NCBI RefSeq assembly: GCF_036421915.1
Contig: NZ_JAZGOM010000002.1
DNA length: 64,000 nucleotides
DNA from: Georgenia_A wangjunii
GTDB lineage: Bacteria > Actinomycetota > Actinomycetes > Actinomycetales > Actinomycetaceae
Direction: 5' to 3' (one strand)
The notes below the pieces were generated by a model. It worked only from the letters and a program-made list of their open reading frames with translations. It was not told where the DNA came from and did not search any database. Position numbers and translations under genes: made by a program. Shown here piece by piece: positions 8,228 to 17,235 of this stretch (position 1 is its first letter; every line of letters starts with the position of its first letter).

Positions 8228-10504
8228 ATGGATTACGGTCACCCGCTGCACCTCGGTACCTTCCTCACGCCCTCCAACGACCCTCCCGCCGCGCCGGTGG
8301 GCCTCGCGCGGCTGAGCGAGGAGCTCGGCTTCGACCTCGTGACGTTCCAGGACCACCCGTACCAGCCGCGCTTCCTCGACACGTGGACGCTGCTCAGCTG
8401 GGTCGCCGCGGAGACGGACCGCATCCACCTCACCGCGAACGTCGTCAACGTCCCGATGCGCCCGCCGTCGGTCCTCGCACGCGCCGCCGCGAGCCTCGAC
8501 CTCCTCTCCGGCGGGCGGGTCGACCTCGCGCTCGGCGCCGGCTTCTTCTGGGACGCGATGGAGTCCATGGGTGTCCCCCGGCTCACGCCCGGGGAGTCGG
8601 TCGACGCGCTCGAGGAGGCGATCGACGTCGTCCGCGGGATCCTCTCCCCCGACCGCGCGCCGCTCACCGTCCGCGGCGAGCACCACCGGGTCGACGGCGT
8701 CGCGCGCGGACCGGCCCCGGCGCACACGATCCCGGTGTGGGTCGGGGGCGGGAAGCCGCGCATGCTCGACCTCGTCGCGCGCAAGGCCGACGGCTGGATC
8801 CTCCCCGGCGGCGCGGCCGGCGTCGGGGCGCTGCGCGCCGGGAACGCCACGATCGACAGGGCCGCCACCGCCGCTGGCCGCGACCCGCGCGAGATCCGTC
8901 GCATCGTCAACGTCGGCGGCACCTTCTCCCCCACGTCCGACGGCTTCCTGCGCGGTCCCGCCACGCAGTGGGTCGACGAGCTGCTCCCGCTCGTCCTCGA
9001 GGACGGCGTCGGGACGATCGTCCTCGCGACGGATGACCCGTCCACGATGCGCCGCTTCGCCGACGACGTCGCACCCGCCCTGCGCGACGCCGTCGCCGAG
9101 GCGCGAGCCGCCCGCGGGACGCGGGTCGGCACCGTCACGAGCATCACCGTCCGCGCCGCGCGCCGCCCGGGCATCGCCTACGACGCGCTGCCCGCGTCGC
9201 TCGCCGCCATCGCCGTCGAGCCCGGCGACGCCCGCTACGCGGGGGTGCGCTCGACCTATATGCGCGCCGGCGCCCCCGGCCTCGTCCTGCAGCCCCGCGA
9301 CGCGGCCGAGGTCGCCGAGGCGCTCGCCTTCGCCCGCACGCAGGACGTTCCCCTCGCGATCCGCAGCGGCGGGCACGGCATCAGCGGCCGCTCGACGAAC
9401 GACGGCGGGATCGTCGTCGACGTCTCCCGGCTCGACGCGATCGAGGTCCTCGACGAGGCGACCCGGCGCGTGCGCACCGGTCCCGGCGCGCGCTGGGCCG
9501 ACGTCGCCGCCGCGCTCCACCCGTACGGCTGGGCGCTCACCTCCGGCGACTACGGCGGCGTCGGCGTCGGCGGGCTCGCCACCGCCGGCGGCATCGGGTT
9601 CCTCGGCCGCCAGCACGGCCTGACGATCGACCACCTCCGCGCCGTCGAGGTCGTCCTCGCCGACGGCTCGCTCGTCCGCGCGAGCGAGACCGACCATCCC
9701 GACCTCTTCTGGGCGGTCCGTGGCGCCGGGTCCGCCCTCGGCATCGTCACCGCGTTCGAGTTCGAGGTGGATGAGGTGGGCGACGTCGGCTTCGCGCAGC
9801 TCGCTTTCGACGCGTCCGACACGGCGGGCTTCCTCGAGCGGTGGGGCGCGACGGTCGAGGCATCACCCCGCGACCTCACGAGCTTCCTCATCATGGGCAA
9901 GCCGCGGGCCGGCCAGGTGACGGCGCAGCTCATGAGCGTCGTGGACTCCGACGACGCCGCGACGGTCATCAGCCGGCTCCAGCCCCTCGCCGAGATCGCC
10001 CCGCTGATCGGCCAGTCGGTCCAGATCCTCCCCTACCCGGCAATCATGGCGTCCGGTGGCGGGCCGCACGACGGGCAGGGTGAGCCGGTCACCCGCTCCG
10101 GGTTCCTCGAGCACGTGACGCCCGAGTTCGCCGCTGACGCGGCTCAGTTTCTCCGGTCCGGGGGCACGTACTTCTTCCAGATCCGCGCCATGGGCGGGGC
10201 CACCGGAGACGTCGAGGCGGACGCGACCGCGTTCGCCCACCGCTCGGCGAACTTCAGCGTCGTCGCCATGGGCTCGAGCCGGGCCCGGCTCGACCGGATG
10301 TGGGACGAGCTCGCCCACCACTTCACCGGGCTCTACGTCAGCTTCGAGACCGACCGGCGACCCGAACGCCTCTCCGACGCCTTCCCGCCGCGCACCCTCG
10401 AGCGGCTGCTGGCCGTCAAGGACCGGTACGACCCGGAGAACGTCTTCCGCGACAACATCGACCTGTCGTTGGCGACCCGCCGCACGGCGGCGATCGACGC
10501 CTGA
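8228..10504 (+). CDS. Fusion of LLM flavin oxidoreductase and FAD-binding (PCMH/BBE) oxidase
   Basis: One uninterrupted 758-codon frame encodes two flavoproteins. Residues 1 to about 295 are an LLM-class oxidoreductase closely similar to the preceding gene product (LVTFQDHPYQPRFLDTW, LLSGGRVDLALGAGFFWD). From about 310 a vanillyl-alcohol-oxidase-type FAD domain follows. Its IRSGGHGISGRS motif places the covalent-flavin His at residue 383, followed by GVGVGGLATAGGIGFLGRQH, and it ends with a berberine-bridge-type tail (LLAVKDRYDPENVFRDN). The Cys that makes a second covalent FAD bond in bicovalent enzymes is absent (YGGVGVGG). The ATG at 8228 has only weak ribosome binding; coupling to the upstream gene is likely. 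Fusion suggests that the product of one flavin site is used by the other, or shared electron flow; the substrate is unknown. Confidence 0.88.
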   Translation: MDYGHPLHLGTFLTPSNDPPAAPVGLARLSEELGFDLVTFQDHPYQPRFLDTWTLLSWVAAETDRIHLTANVVNVPMRPPSVLARAAASLDLLSGGRVDLALGAGFFWDAMESMGVPRLTPGESVDALEEAIDVVRGILSPDRAPLTVRGEHHRVDGVARGPAPAHTIPVWVGGGKPRMLDLVARKADGWILPGGAAGVGALRAGNATIDRAATAAGRDPREIRRIVNVGGTFSPTSDGFLRGPATQWVDELLPLVLEDGVGTIVLATDDPSTMRRFADDVAPALRDAVAEARAARGTRVGTVTSITVRAARRPGIAYDALPASLAAIAVEPGDARYAGVRSTYMRAGAPGLVLQPRDAAEVAEALAFARTQDVPLAIRSGGHGISGRSTNDGGIVVDVSRLDAIEVLDEATRRVRTGPGARWADVAAALHPYGWALTSGDYGGVGVGGLATAGGIGFLGRQHGLTIDHLRAVEVVLADGSLVRASETDHPDLFWAVRGAGSALGIVTAFEFEVDEVGDVGFAQLAFDASDTAGFLERWGATVEASPRDLTSFLIMGKPRAGQVTAQLMSVVDSDDAATVISRLQPLAEIAPLIGQSVQILPYPAIMASGGGPHDGQGEPVTRSGFLEHVTPEFAADAAQFLRSGGTYFFQIRAMGGATGDVEADATAFAHRSANFSVVAMGSSRARLDRMWDELAHHFTGLYVSFETDRRPERLSDAFPPRTLERLLAVKDRYDPENVFRDNIDLSLATRRTAAIDA

Positions 10505-10522
10505 CTGGCGCGGCCTGCGCCC

Positions 10523-10599
10523 GTGCCGTCAGGCCCGCAGGTCCGGCCCGTCGGCACGGCCTGCGGGTGCCGTCAGGCCCGCAGGTCCGGCCCGTCGGC
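10523..10599. repeat. Tandem duplication of the plsC 3' end
   Basis: Thirty-three identical bases occur at 10523-10555 and 10567-10599 (44-bp period), with further similarity in the flanks. The right copy holds the last codons and stop of plsC (minus strand); the left copy is non-coding. Confidence 0.9.
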
Positions 10600-11379
10600 G
10601 GGGAGCTTGACGCCGGTGACGCGGACGGCGTCGCGCACGTGGTCGGCGAGGCCGTCCCGGATCGCGGCGACGGCAGCCGCCATCGCCGCGCGGCCGTTCG
10701 GCGCCGCGCCCCGGCCGGCGCCCGTCGTGCCGGGCGCGCCGCCGCCGTCATCCGCCCCCGTGCCAGCGCCGATTCCGCCGTCGTCCGCGGCGACGCTCAC
10801 GTCGATCGGCGCGCCGAACGCGACGTGGAGCCTCGCCCGCGGCGGCGGGACGTAGCCGACCTTCCTGCCCGTCGGCCGCGTGCCGAGGATGGCGGCCGGC
10901 ACGACCGGCGCACCCGTCCGCACGGCCAGCCACGCGACGCCGGCGCGCGCGGACGCGACGTCGCCCCGCCCGCGGTTCCCCTCGGGGAAGATCCCGACGA
11001 CGCGCCCCTCCTCGAGCATCTTCTGGGCGACGACGAGCGCTGCCCGGCCGCTCGCGCGGTCCACGGGGATCTGCCCGGCCCAGCGCATGAGGAACCCGAT
11101 CCGGGACGTGAAGAACTCCTGCTTGACGAGGAAGTGCGACCCTCGCGGGATCGCCCCGTGCATGACGGGTCCGTCGACGACCCCGGTGTGGTTCGACGCG
11201 ATGATGACCGGGCCCTCCGTCGGGACGTGCTCCGCGCCGGTCACGGTGGTGCTCCAGTACACGTGGTCGAGGACCCAGCCGACCGGCCGCGACCACCCCG
11301 GGCCCCAGCGCAGGATGTCCTCCGGCCGGACCCGCTGCCCCAGGCTGGCCGTCGAGCCGGCCCCCGGCGCGCGCGTCAT
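10573..11379 (-). CDS. plsC: 1-acyl-glycerol-3-phosphate acyltransferase (PlsC family)
   Basis: A 268-residue lysophospholipid acyltransferase acting at the cytoplasmic membrane face in phospholipid synthesis. The catalytic NHTGVVD (NHx4D; N63-D69) and the glycerophosphate-binding FPEGNRGRGD (from residue 131) are intact, as are QIPVDRASG and PVVPAAILGT. A Gly/Ala/Asp-rich insert (about residues 205-230) precedes the final helix and is probably a flexible linker. The ATG overlaps the cmk stop by 4 nt (ATGA), indicating translational coupling. Cmk-PlsC adjacency is common in actinobacteria. Function in triacylglycerol or other lipid synthesis is also possible. Confidence 0.9.
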   Translation of the reverse strand: MTRAPGAGSTASLGQRVRPEDILRWGPGWSRPVGWVLDHVYWSTTVTGAEHVPTEGPVIIASNHTGVVDGPVMHGAIPRGSHFLVKQEFFTSRIGFLMRWAGQIPVDRASGRAALVVAQKMLEEGRVVGIFPEGNRGRGDVASARAGVAWLAVRTGAPVVPAAILGTRPTGRKVGYVPPPRARLHVAFGAPIDVSVAADDGGIGAGTGADDGGGAPGTTGAGRGAAPNGRAAMAAAVAAIRDGLADHVRDAVRVTGVKLPADGPDLRA

Positions 11380-12083
11380 GACCGCGCGGAGGCGATGACC
11401 CCGAGGACGGCCGCAACCGTCTCCTCGAGGGTGAGCGCCGAGGAGTCGACGGTCGTCACCCCGTCGGCGGCGGTCATGAACGTCGAGACGGTCGAGTCGT
11501 CCGCGTCCCGGCGGACCACCTCGTCGCGGGTCGCCTCGAGGGAGGCGTCGTCGTCGGTGCCGTGGAGCTCTCGGGCGCGGCGCGCGAGGCGCGCGCGCTC
11601 GTCGGCGATGAGGAGGAGGCGCACGGTCGCGTCCGGCGCGACGACGGTGGTGACGTCCCGCCCCTCGGCGACGATCCCCCGGCCCTCGCTGCGACCGCCG
11701 GCCGCGCTCTCGGCGACGATCTCGGCGCGCTGACGGCGGACGAGCTCCGCGCGCACGTCGAGGTTCGTCGCGACGGTGGAGACCGCGGTGGAGATGTCCG
11801 AACCGCGGATCGCGACGGTGATGTCGACGCCGTCGCAGGTGACGCGCGGCTCGCGCGGGTCGGTGACCATGTCGAGCGGCATCGCGCGCACGGCGTCGGC
11901 GACGGCGACGGCGTCCGTGAGGTCGATGTCGCGGCGGCGGCACCACCACGTCGCGGCGCGGTACATCGCGCCGGTGTCGAGGTAGGCCAGGCCCAGCTCG
12001 GCGGCCACGCGCTTGCTGATGGTCGACTTCCCCGACCCGGACGGGCCGTCGATCGCCACCACCAGGGGCTGCTGCGTGCTCAC
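11376..12083 (-). CDS. cmk: Cytidylate kinase
   Basis: A 235-residue CMP/dCMP kinase making (d)CDP for nucleic-acid and lipid synthesis. The P-loop GPSGSGKS is at residues 13-20. LAYLDTGAMYRAATWW is the CMP-binding start, and GRDVTTVV and RARLARRARELHG form the nucleotide-binding and lid parts. The GTG start at 12083 overlaps the tyrA stop by 4 nt (GTGA). An in-frame ATG at 12101 is possible but would extend into tyrA. It sits in the tyrA-cmk-plsC overlap cassette. Confidence 0.93.
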   Translation of the reverse strand: MSTQQPLVVAIDGPSGSGKSTISKRVAAELGLAYLDTGAMYRAATWWCRRRDIDLTDAVAVADAVRAMPLDMVTDPREPRVTCDGVDITVAIRGSDISTAVSTVATNLDVRAELVRRQRAEIVAESAAGGRSEGRGIVAEGRDVTTVVAPDATVRLLLIADERARLARRARELHGTDDDASLEATRDEVVRRDADDSTVSTFMTAADGVTTVDSSALTLEETVAAVLGVIASARS

Positions 12084-13207
12084 TCCGCCACCACTCTCCA
12101 TCCTCGTTCGTCCAGTGCCTCCTCCAGCGGGGCCACGGCGGACGGCACGACGGCGAGCCGTGCGAGGCCCGCCTTCGCGCCGGCCGAGTGCTCCAGCTGG
12201 AGGTCCTCGATGTTGACGCCGATCTCGCCCACCTCGGTGAAGAGGCGACCGAGCTCGCCCGGCGCGTCGGGCACGAGCACGCTGACGTGCCCGTACCGGC
12301 GCGGGGCGCCGCCGTGCTTGCCGGGGATCCGTGCGACGCCGGTGTTCCCGGCGGCGACGACGTCGGTGAGCGCGCCCATGCTGCCCGGCGCGAGCGGCCC
12401 GTCGGTCGCGGCGACCTCGAGGGCCTCGAGGAGACGGTCGAGGTCCGCGCGGACCTCGCGGAGCGCGCGCGCGACGGGCGCGGCGTTGCCGACGAGGATC
12501 GAGGCCCACAGGACGGGGTCGGACGCCGCGATGCGGGTGACGTCCCGGACGCCCTGCCCGGCGAGGGACAACGCACCCTCAGGTGCGTCGACGAGCCGGC
12601 CCGCGACGAGCGACGCCGCGAGCTGGGGCAGGTGGGAGACGAGCGCGACGGCGTCGTCGTGCTCCTCTCCCCCGAGGCGCAGCGGCGTCGCGCCGAGGTC
12701 GACGGCGAGGGCCGTGACCATCCGCGCGGCGTCGGGGTTCGTCGTCGGTCCGGTGACGATGACCCACGGACGGCCGGCGAAGAGGTCGGCGTCGGCCGCG
12801 GCGGCGCCGGAGCGCTCCCGCCCGGCCATGGGGTGCGAGCCGACGTAGCGCTCGGCGGCGCCCTTCCCGGCGCGCTCGACGACCTCGTCGACGACGATCC
12901 GCTTGACGCTAGCGACGTCGGTGACGACGGCGCCGGGGTGCCGGGCGAGCTCACGCAGGACGACGTCGGCGGTGACGTCGGGCGGGGTCGCGACGACGAC
13001 GAGCGCCGGCTCGGCGTCCCCGGGCGTCACGGGCGTGCCGGCGCCGACGTCGCGGGCGAGGGCGAGGGCGGCGGGCGAGGCGTCGGAGAGCTGGACCGGC
13101 ACGCCGCGCGCGGTGAGCGCGAGGCCGATGCTGGCGCCGAGGAGACCGGTGCCGACGACCTTGACCGGGCCGGTCGTCGCCGGCGCAGGGGTGTCGGCAG
13201 GCGTCAC
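12080..13207 (-). CDS. tyrA: Prephenate dehydrogenase with C-terminal ACT domain
   Basis: A 375-residue enzyme of tyrosine synthesis. The N-terminal Rossmann motif is VVGTGLLGASIGLAL (about residues 17-31), followed by the family motifs DVASVKR and GSHPMAGRERSG, and a helical dimerisation domain with HLPQLAASLVAGRL. The last 75 residues (RYGHVSVLVPDAPGELGRLF and following) form an ACT-type regulatory domain, so feedback by an aromatic amino acid is likely. It overlaps cmk by 4 nt. The gap to the MBL gene upstream (135 bp) holds a repeat, so a promoter may lie there. Confidence 0.93.
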   Translation of the reverse strand: MTPADTPAPATTGPVKVVGTGLLGASIGLALTARGVPVQLSDASPAALALARDVGAGTPVTPGDAEPALVVVATPPDVTADVVLRELARHPGAVVTDVASVKRIVVDEVVERAGKGAAERYVGSHPMAGRERSGAAAADADLFAGRPWVIVTGPTTNPDAARMVTALAVDLGATPLRLGGEEHDDAVALVSHLPQLAASLVAGRLVDAPEGALSLAGQGVRDVTRIAASDPVLWASILVGNAAPVARALREVRADLDRLLEALEVAATDGPLAPGSMGALTDVVAAGNTGVARIPGKHGGAPRRYGHVSVLVPDAPGELGRLFTEVGEIGVNIEDLQLEHSAGAKAGLARLAVVPSAVAPLEEALDERGWRVVAE

Positions 13208-13290
13208 GACGCTCGACCTCTCGCTCGGGGTGTGCCGCGTCCAGCGGCCCGCCCGAGACTACCGTCGCCCGGCCCGAGGCCAGGACCGGG

Positions 13291-13392
13291 GTCGGGACGC
13301 CCCGCGCGCCCGGGCGACGACCGGCGGCGGAGCGGGCGCCGTCAGGACGCGCCGCGCTCCCGGGCGAGGGCGACGGCGGAGCGGGCACCGTC
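13291..13392. repeat. Diverged 50-bp tandem duplication at the MBL gene 3' end
   Basis: Positions 13291-13342 and 13341-13392 align at roughly 80-85% with a period of about 50 bp. The right copy covers the last codons and stop of the MBL hydrolase gene, the left is outside it. Confidence 0.7.
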
Positions 13393-14082
13393 GGTCCACT
13401 CCGGGCCGTGGCCCGTGAGGACGACGCGGGCGTCCGTCTCGGCGATCCGGTCGAGCGACGCGAGGGCGACGTCGCTGTCGGCCGTCGCCGCGCCGGCGAC
13501 GATCTGCGGGCCGCGGTGACCGGTGTAGGGGTCACGCGTGACGATGGCGTCGCCGGTGATGACGGCGTCGCGGTCGGCGAGGTGGAGCGCGCAGTGCCCG
13601 AAGGTGTGGCCCGGCGTGAAGAGGACCCGCGGGCGTCCGGGGACGTCGACGACGGCGCCGTCGGTGTAGGTCTGGAGCCCCGCGACGCCCTTGACCCACA
13701 GCGCACCGGCCGCGGTCATCGACGCGAGCACGGGGATCGACTGCGGGTAGCGCAGCGGGTAGACGCCGCGCATGCGCTCGTGCGCGTACCGGTAGGGGTG
13801 AGCGGCGAGGTAGGTCTCGACGTCGTGCGCCCAGATCGGGATACCGAGCTCGCGCTGGAGGCGCGCGGCCACGCCGACGTGGTCGAAGTGGGCGTGCGTG
13901 AGAAGGAGGGCCTTGACGTCCCGTGGCCGGTAGCCGAGCTCCCGGATCGAGCGCCCGAGCTGGTTCCACACCGCCGGCAGGCCGGCGTCGACGAGGGTGA
14001 GACCGTCGTCGTCCTCGACGAGGTACGTGTTGACGTGGGCGTGCTCGAGGCGGTGGACCCCCTCGGCGACGGGCGTGAGCAT
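13342..14082 (-). CDS. MBL-fold metallo-hydrolase
   Basis: A 246-residue metallo-beta-lactamase-fold hydrolase. The metal site is complete: THAHFDH (residues 62-68), PGHTFGHCALH, GDAIVTRD and a final LTGHGPEW. The N-terminus HRLEHAHVNTYLVEDDDGL is typical of glyoxalase-II-like proteins. It lies between rluB and tyrA on the same strand, with about 100 bp to rluB. The substrate is unknown; a thioester or lactone hydrolase role is possible. Confidence 0.88.
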   Translation of the reverse strand: MLTPVAEGVHRLEHAHVNTYLVEDDDGLTLVDAGLPAVWNQLGRSIRELGYRPRDVKALLLTHAHFDHVGVAARLQRELGIPIWAHDVETYLAAHPYRYAHERMRGVYPLRYPQSIPVLASMTAAGALWVKGVAGLQTYTDGAVVDVPGRPRVLFTPGHTFGHCALHLADRDAVITGDAIVTRDPYTGHRGPQIVAGAATADSDVALASLDRIAETDARVVLTGHGPEWTDGARSAVALARERGAS

Positions 14083-14183
14083 GGCGCCTCCTGCAGGTCG
14101 TGGGAGCCATTCACGCTAACGCCGGACCGCCCGCCGCGCGCCCCGGGGCAGGCGGCGGGCGGCGGGAGCGGGCGACCGCGTCC

Positions 14184-15713
14184 CTACAGGTCGACGGCGG
14201 ACATGAGGCTGCCGAGCTCGGGGCCCCCGATGACGCGCGTCTTGCCCGGCTTGAGCGCGCCGAGGCGGATCGGGCCGAACCGGGTGCGCACGAGGCGGAT
14301 GACCGGGTGGCCCACCTCCTCGAAGAGCCGTCGCACGATGTGCGTGCGGCCCTCGTGGAGCTCGACCTCGACGACGGACGCGTTCGGCGCCGTCTCGAGC
14401 ACGGTGAACTTGTCGACCGACGCGGGGCCGTCCTCGAGCTCGACGCCGGTGCGCAGGATCTTGCTCAGGCCCGGCGCGACGCGCCCCTCGATCGTGGCGA
14501 CGTACGTCTTGACGACCTCGTACGACGGGTGCGCCAGCCGGTGGGCGAGCTCGCCGTCGTTCGTCAGGAGGAGCAGGCCCTCGGTCTGCTCGTCGAGCCG
14601 GCCGACGTGGAAGAGGCGCTCGGTGCGGTCGGCGACGTACTGCTCGAGCGTTGGGCGGCCCTGGGGGTCGCTCATCGTCGACACGACGCCGGCCGGCTTG
14701 TGGAGCGCGAGCGTGAGGACGCTCGAGTCGAGCTGGACCCGCAGGCCGTCGACGTGGATGACGGCGGTCGAGGGCTCGACGCGGACGCCGAGCTCGCGGA
14801 CGACGACGCCGTCCACGCTCACCCGGCCCTCCTCGATGAGCACCTCGCACGCCCGGCGCGAGCCGAGACCGGCGCTCGCGAGGACCTTCTGCAGGCGGAT
14901 GCCGCCGGGCTCGTGGACGTCGCGCGTCGGGCCGCCCTTGTCCCTGCGGCCGCGGCCGGCGTCGGGGCTCGCCTCGTTGGCGCCGCGGGTGTTCCACGCC
15001 GCGCCCGGGCGCACGCTGCGCCCGGCGCTCGCACCGCTCCTGCCGGTCCCGGGTCCGCTGCGGCTCGCGCCCCCACCGCCACCGCCGCCGGGGCGTCCCG
15101 ACCCACCGGCGCCCGGGCGGCCCGCTCCCGCGCCGCCGGGTCGACCGGCCCCGCCGGTCGGGCGTCCACCGCTGCGGGCGCCGCCCGCTCCACCGCGGCC
15201 GGAGCTCGCGCCCCAGCCACCGCTGCGCTCACCGCCGCCCTCGCGTCCGGAGCCGCCGCTGCGGGCGCCGCCGTCGCGGTTCCCGCCGGCGTACCCGCCG
15301 GCGCCAGCACCACCGCGCCCGGCACCCGCGTCGCGGCCGTAGCCGCCGGTGCGCTCGCCGGAGCCGCCGCTGCGGCCGCTGGAGCGCTCGCCCGGTCCGC
15401 TGCCGTAGCCGCCACCGCGCTCGTCGCGGCCGCCCGCGCCGGAACCACCGCGCGCATCGCGACCGTAGCCGCCGCTGCGGCCGCCGGTGCGCTCACCGGC
15501 ACCGCCGCCGCGCCCGGCGCCGGCGCCGCCGCGGCCTGTGCCGGCCCCGCCACGGCCGGCACCGGCACCGCTGCGGCCGGCGCCCGCGCCACCGCGCCCG
15601 GCACCGGCGCCGCCGCGTGCGCCAGCGGGACCGCCGCGTCCGGTACTACGGCCGCCCGCGGCGCCGCCGCTGCGGGGCTCGCGGCCCCGGTCCTCGTCAT
15701 CGCGCTTGTTCAT
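14184..15713 (-). CDS. rluB: rRNA pseudouridine synthase (RluB-like) with long RGG-type N-terminus
   Basis: The 509-residue protein has two parts. Residues 1 to about 245 are almost only Gly, Arg, Ala and Ser with RGG/GRGG repeats. Residues about 255-509 are a normal pseudouridine synthase: an S4 RNA-binding domain (RLQKVLASAGLGSRRACEVL) and the catalytic domain with GRLDEQTEGLLLLTND, in which Asp is the nucleophile. The RluB/RsuA family modifies 23S or 16S rRNA in or near the peptidyl-transferase region. The ATG overlaps the scpB stop by 4 nt, which supports translation from this start and therefore of the whole RGG tail. scpA-scpB-rluB order is classical in actinobacteria. Confidence 0.9.
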   Translation of the reverse strand: MNKRDDEDRGREPRSGGAAGGRSTGRGGPAGARGGAGAGRGGAGAGRSGAGAGRGGAGTGRGGAGAGRGGGAGERTGGRSGGYGRDARGGSGAGGRDERGGGYGSGPGERSSGRSGGSGERTGGYGRDAGAGRGGAGAGGYAGGNRDGGARSGGSGREGGGERSGGWGASSGRGGAGGARSGGRPTGGAGRPGGAGAGRPGAGGSGRPGGGGGGGASRSGPGTGRSGASAGRSVRPGAAWNTRGANEASPDAGRGRRDKGGPTRDVHEPGGIRLQKVLASAGLGSRRACEVLIEEGRVSVDGVVVRELGVRVEPSTAVIHVDGLRVQLDSSVLTLALHKPAGVVSTMSDPQGRPTLEQYVADRTERLFHVGRLDEQTEGLLLLTNDGELAHRLAHPSYEVVKTYVATIEGRVAPGLSKILRTGVELEDGPASVDKFTVLETAPNASVVEVELHEGRTHIVRRLFEEVGHPVIRLVRTRFGPIRLGALKPGKTRVIGGPELGSLMSAVDL

Positions 15714-16321
15714 CGCACATCTCCATCCAGCTCGCCCAGCATCTCAAGGTCAGGCAGGTACGGTGCCAGCGGCGGAAGATCCGCGAGAGTGGTCATCCCC
15801 ATGCGTTCGAGGAAGTAGTTCGTCGTGCCGTAGAGGACGGCGCCGCCGTCGTCGTCGTGGCCCATCTCCTCGATGAGCCCGCGGGTGAGCAGGGTGCGGA
15901 CGACGCCGTCGACGTTGACGCCGCGGATAGCGGCGACCCGGCCGCGGGACACGGGCTGGCGGTACGCAATGACGGCGAGCGTCTCGAGGGAGGCCTGGGT
16001 GAGGCGCGCGGTCTGGCCGTCGACGACGAAGCGCCCGACGATCTCCGCGTACTCCGCCGCCGAGTAGACCCGCCAGCCGCCGCCGACCTCGCGCAGGCGG
16101 TAGCCGCGCGGCCGGGTGCCGCGCTCGCCCGCGAAGTCGGCGGCGAGCTCGGTGAGCAGCTCGACGACCTGACCGGTCGGGAGCCCGAGGACGGCCGCGA
16201 GGCGCGCGGCGGGGACCGGCTCGTCGACGACCATGAGGACGGCCTCGAGGGCCGCGAGGTGCTCCTGCGGGAGCGCGTCGTCGGGGACGGGCTCGTACCG
16301 CGGTGCGCTCGTCGTGCTCAT
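15710..16321 (-). CDS. scpB: Segregation and condensation protein B
   Basis: A 203-residue winged-helix partner of ScpA and SMC in the chromosome condensin. Features are HLAALEAVLMVVDEPVPAA, the first winged helix with YRLREVGGGWRVYS, and the conserved LTQASLETLAVIAYRQPVSR-GRVAAIRGVNVDGVVRTLL. The ATG at 16321 overlaps scpA by 4 nt and the stop overlaps rluB by 4 nt, so all three genes are translationally linked. Length is usual for the family. Confidence 0.95.
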   Translation of the reverse strand: MSTTSAPRYEPVPDDALPQEHLAALEAVLMVVDEPVPAARLAAVLGLPTGQVVELLTELAADFAGERGTRPRGYRLREVGGGWRVYSAAEYAEIVGRFVVDGQTARLTQASLETLAVIAYRQPVSRGRVAAIRGVNVDGVVRTLLTRGLIEEMGHDDDGGAVLYGTTNYFLERMGMTTLADLPPLAPYLPDLEMLGELDGDVR

Positions 16322-17235
16322 GCCTGCCCGCCTCCTCCTGCCTCGTCGTCGTCCATCCGTGGTCCCGCCGTGCCCGCGTCCGGCGCGGCGCCACCGTCCG
16401 GCGCGGCGCCGTCGCCCGGCACGGGACCGTCCTCGTAGTCGTCGAGGACGTCGATCTCCCCCGCCTCGCTGCCCGACCACCGCACGGTCAGCTCCCCGAG
16501 CGGCTCGGCCTGCTCGAACGTGACGGCGGCCTCCCGGAAGAGCTCGAGCAGCGCGAGGAACCGCGAGATGACGACGGCGGTCGACGCGGCGTCCTCTGTC
16601 AGGGTACGGAACGTCGCGCTCCGCAGGCGACGGAGGCGGCCGACGAGGAGCGTCGCCTGCTCCCGCACGGGCACGACGGGGGCGTGGAGGTGACCGAGGT
16701 CGACCTGCGGCGGGCCCGGCTTCGGCGCGAGCGCCCCGGCCGCCAGCTCGGCGAGCCGCTCGGGCCCCACGCGCATGACGAGCTCGGGCAGCAGCACCGC
16801 GAACTGGGGCTCGAGGGTGACGGCGCGGGGGAAGGACCCGACGTGCTGGGTCCACGCCGCCCCGATGTAGGCGGCGACCTCCTTGAACGCGCGGTACTGC
16901 AGGAGCCGGGCGAAGAGGAGGTCCCGCGCCTCGAGGAGCTCGAGGTCCTCGTCGTCCTCGACGGCCCCGCGCGGCAGGAGCCGGGCGGCCTTAAGGTCGA
17001 GGAGCGTCGCGGCGACGACGAGGAACTCGCTCGCCTGCCCGAGGTCCCACTCGGCCTGGCCGCTGAGATGGGCGATGAACTCGTCGGTCACCTGCGCGAG
17101 CGCGACCTCGGTGATGTCCAGACGGTGCTTGGCGATGAGCGAGAGGAGCAGGTCGAACGGCCCGGAGAAGTTCTCCAGGGTGACCTCGAAGCCGCGGGGC
17201 CGTGCCTCGACGGTCCCCTCAGGCGACGTCGCCAC
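16318..17235 (-). CDS. scpA: Segregation and condensation protein A
   Basis: A 305-residue kleisin of the SMC-ScpAB complex. The N-terminal SMC-neck-binding part contains FEVTLENFSGPFDLLLSLIA and LDITEVALAQVTDEFIAHL. The middle helix FLVVAATLLDLKAARLLPRG is typical, and the C-terminal winged helix includes FLALLELFREAAVTFEQAEP. An acidic/Gly tail of about 45 residues follows. The start lies 17 nt inside the parA-like gene end, indicating coupling. Confidence 0.95.
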   Translation of the reverse strand: MATSPEGTVEARPRGFEVTLENFSGPFDLLLSLIAKHRLDITEVALAQVTDEFIAHLSGQAEWDLGQASEFLVVAATLLDLKAARLLPRGAVEDDEDLELLEARDLLFARLLQYRAFKEVAAYIGAAWTQHVGSFPRAVTLEPQFAVLLPELVMRVGPERLAELAAGALAPKPGPPQVDLGHLHAPVVPVREQATLLVGRLRRLRSATFRTLTEDAASTAVVISRFLALLELFREAAVTFEQAEPLGELTVRWSGSEAGEIDVLDDYEDGPVPGDGAAPDGGAAPDAGTAGPRMDDDEAGGGGQA

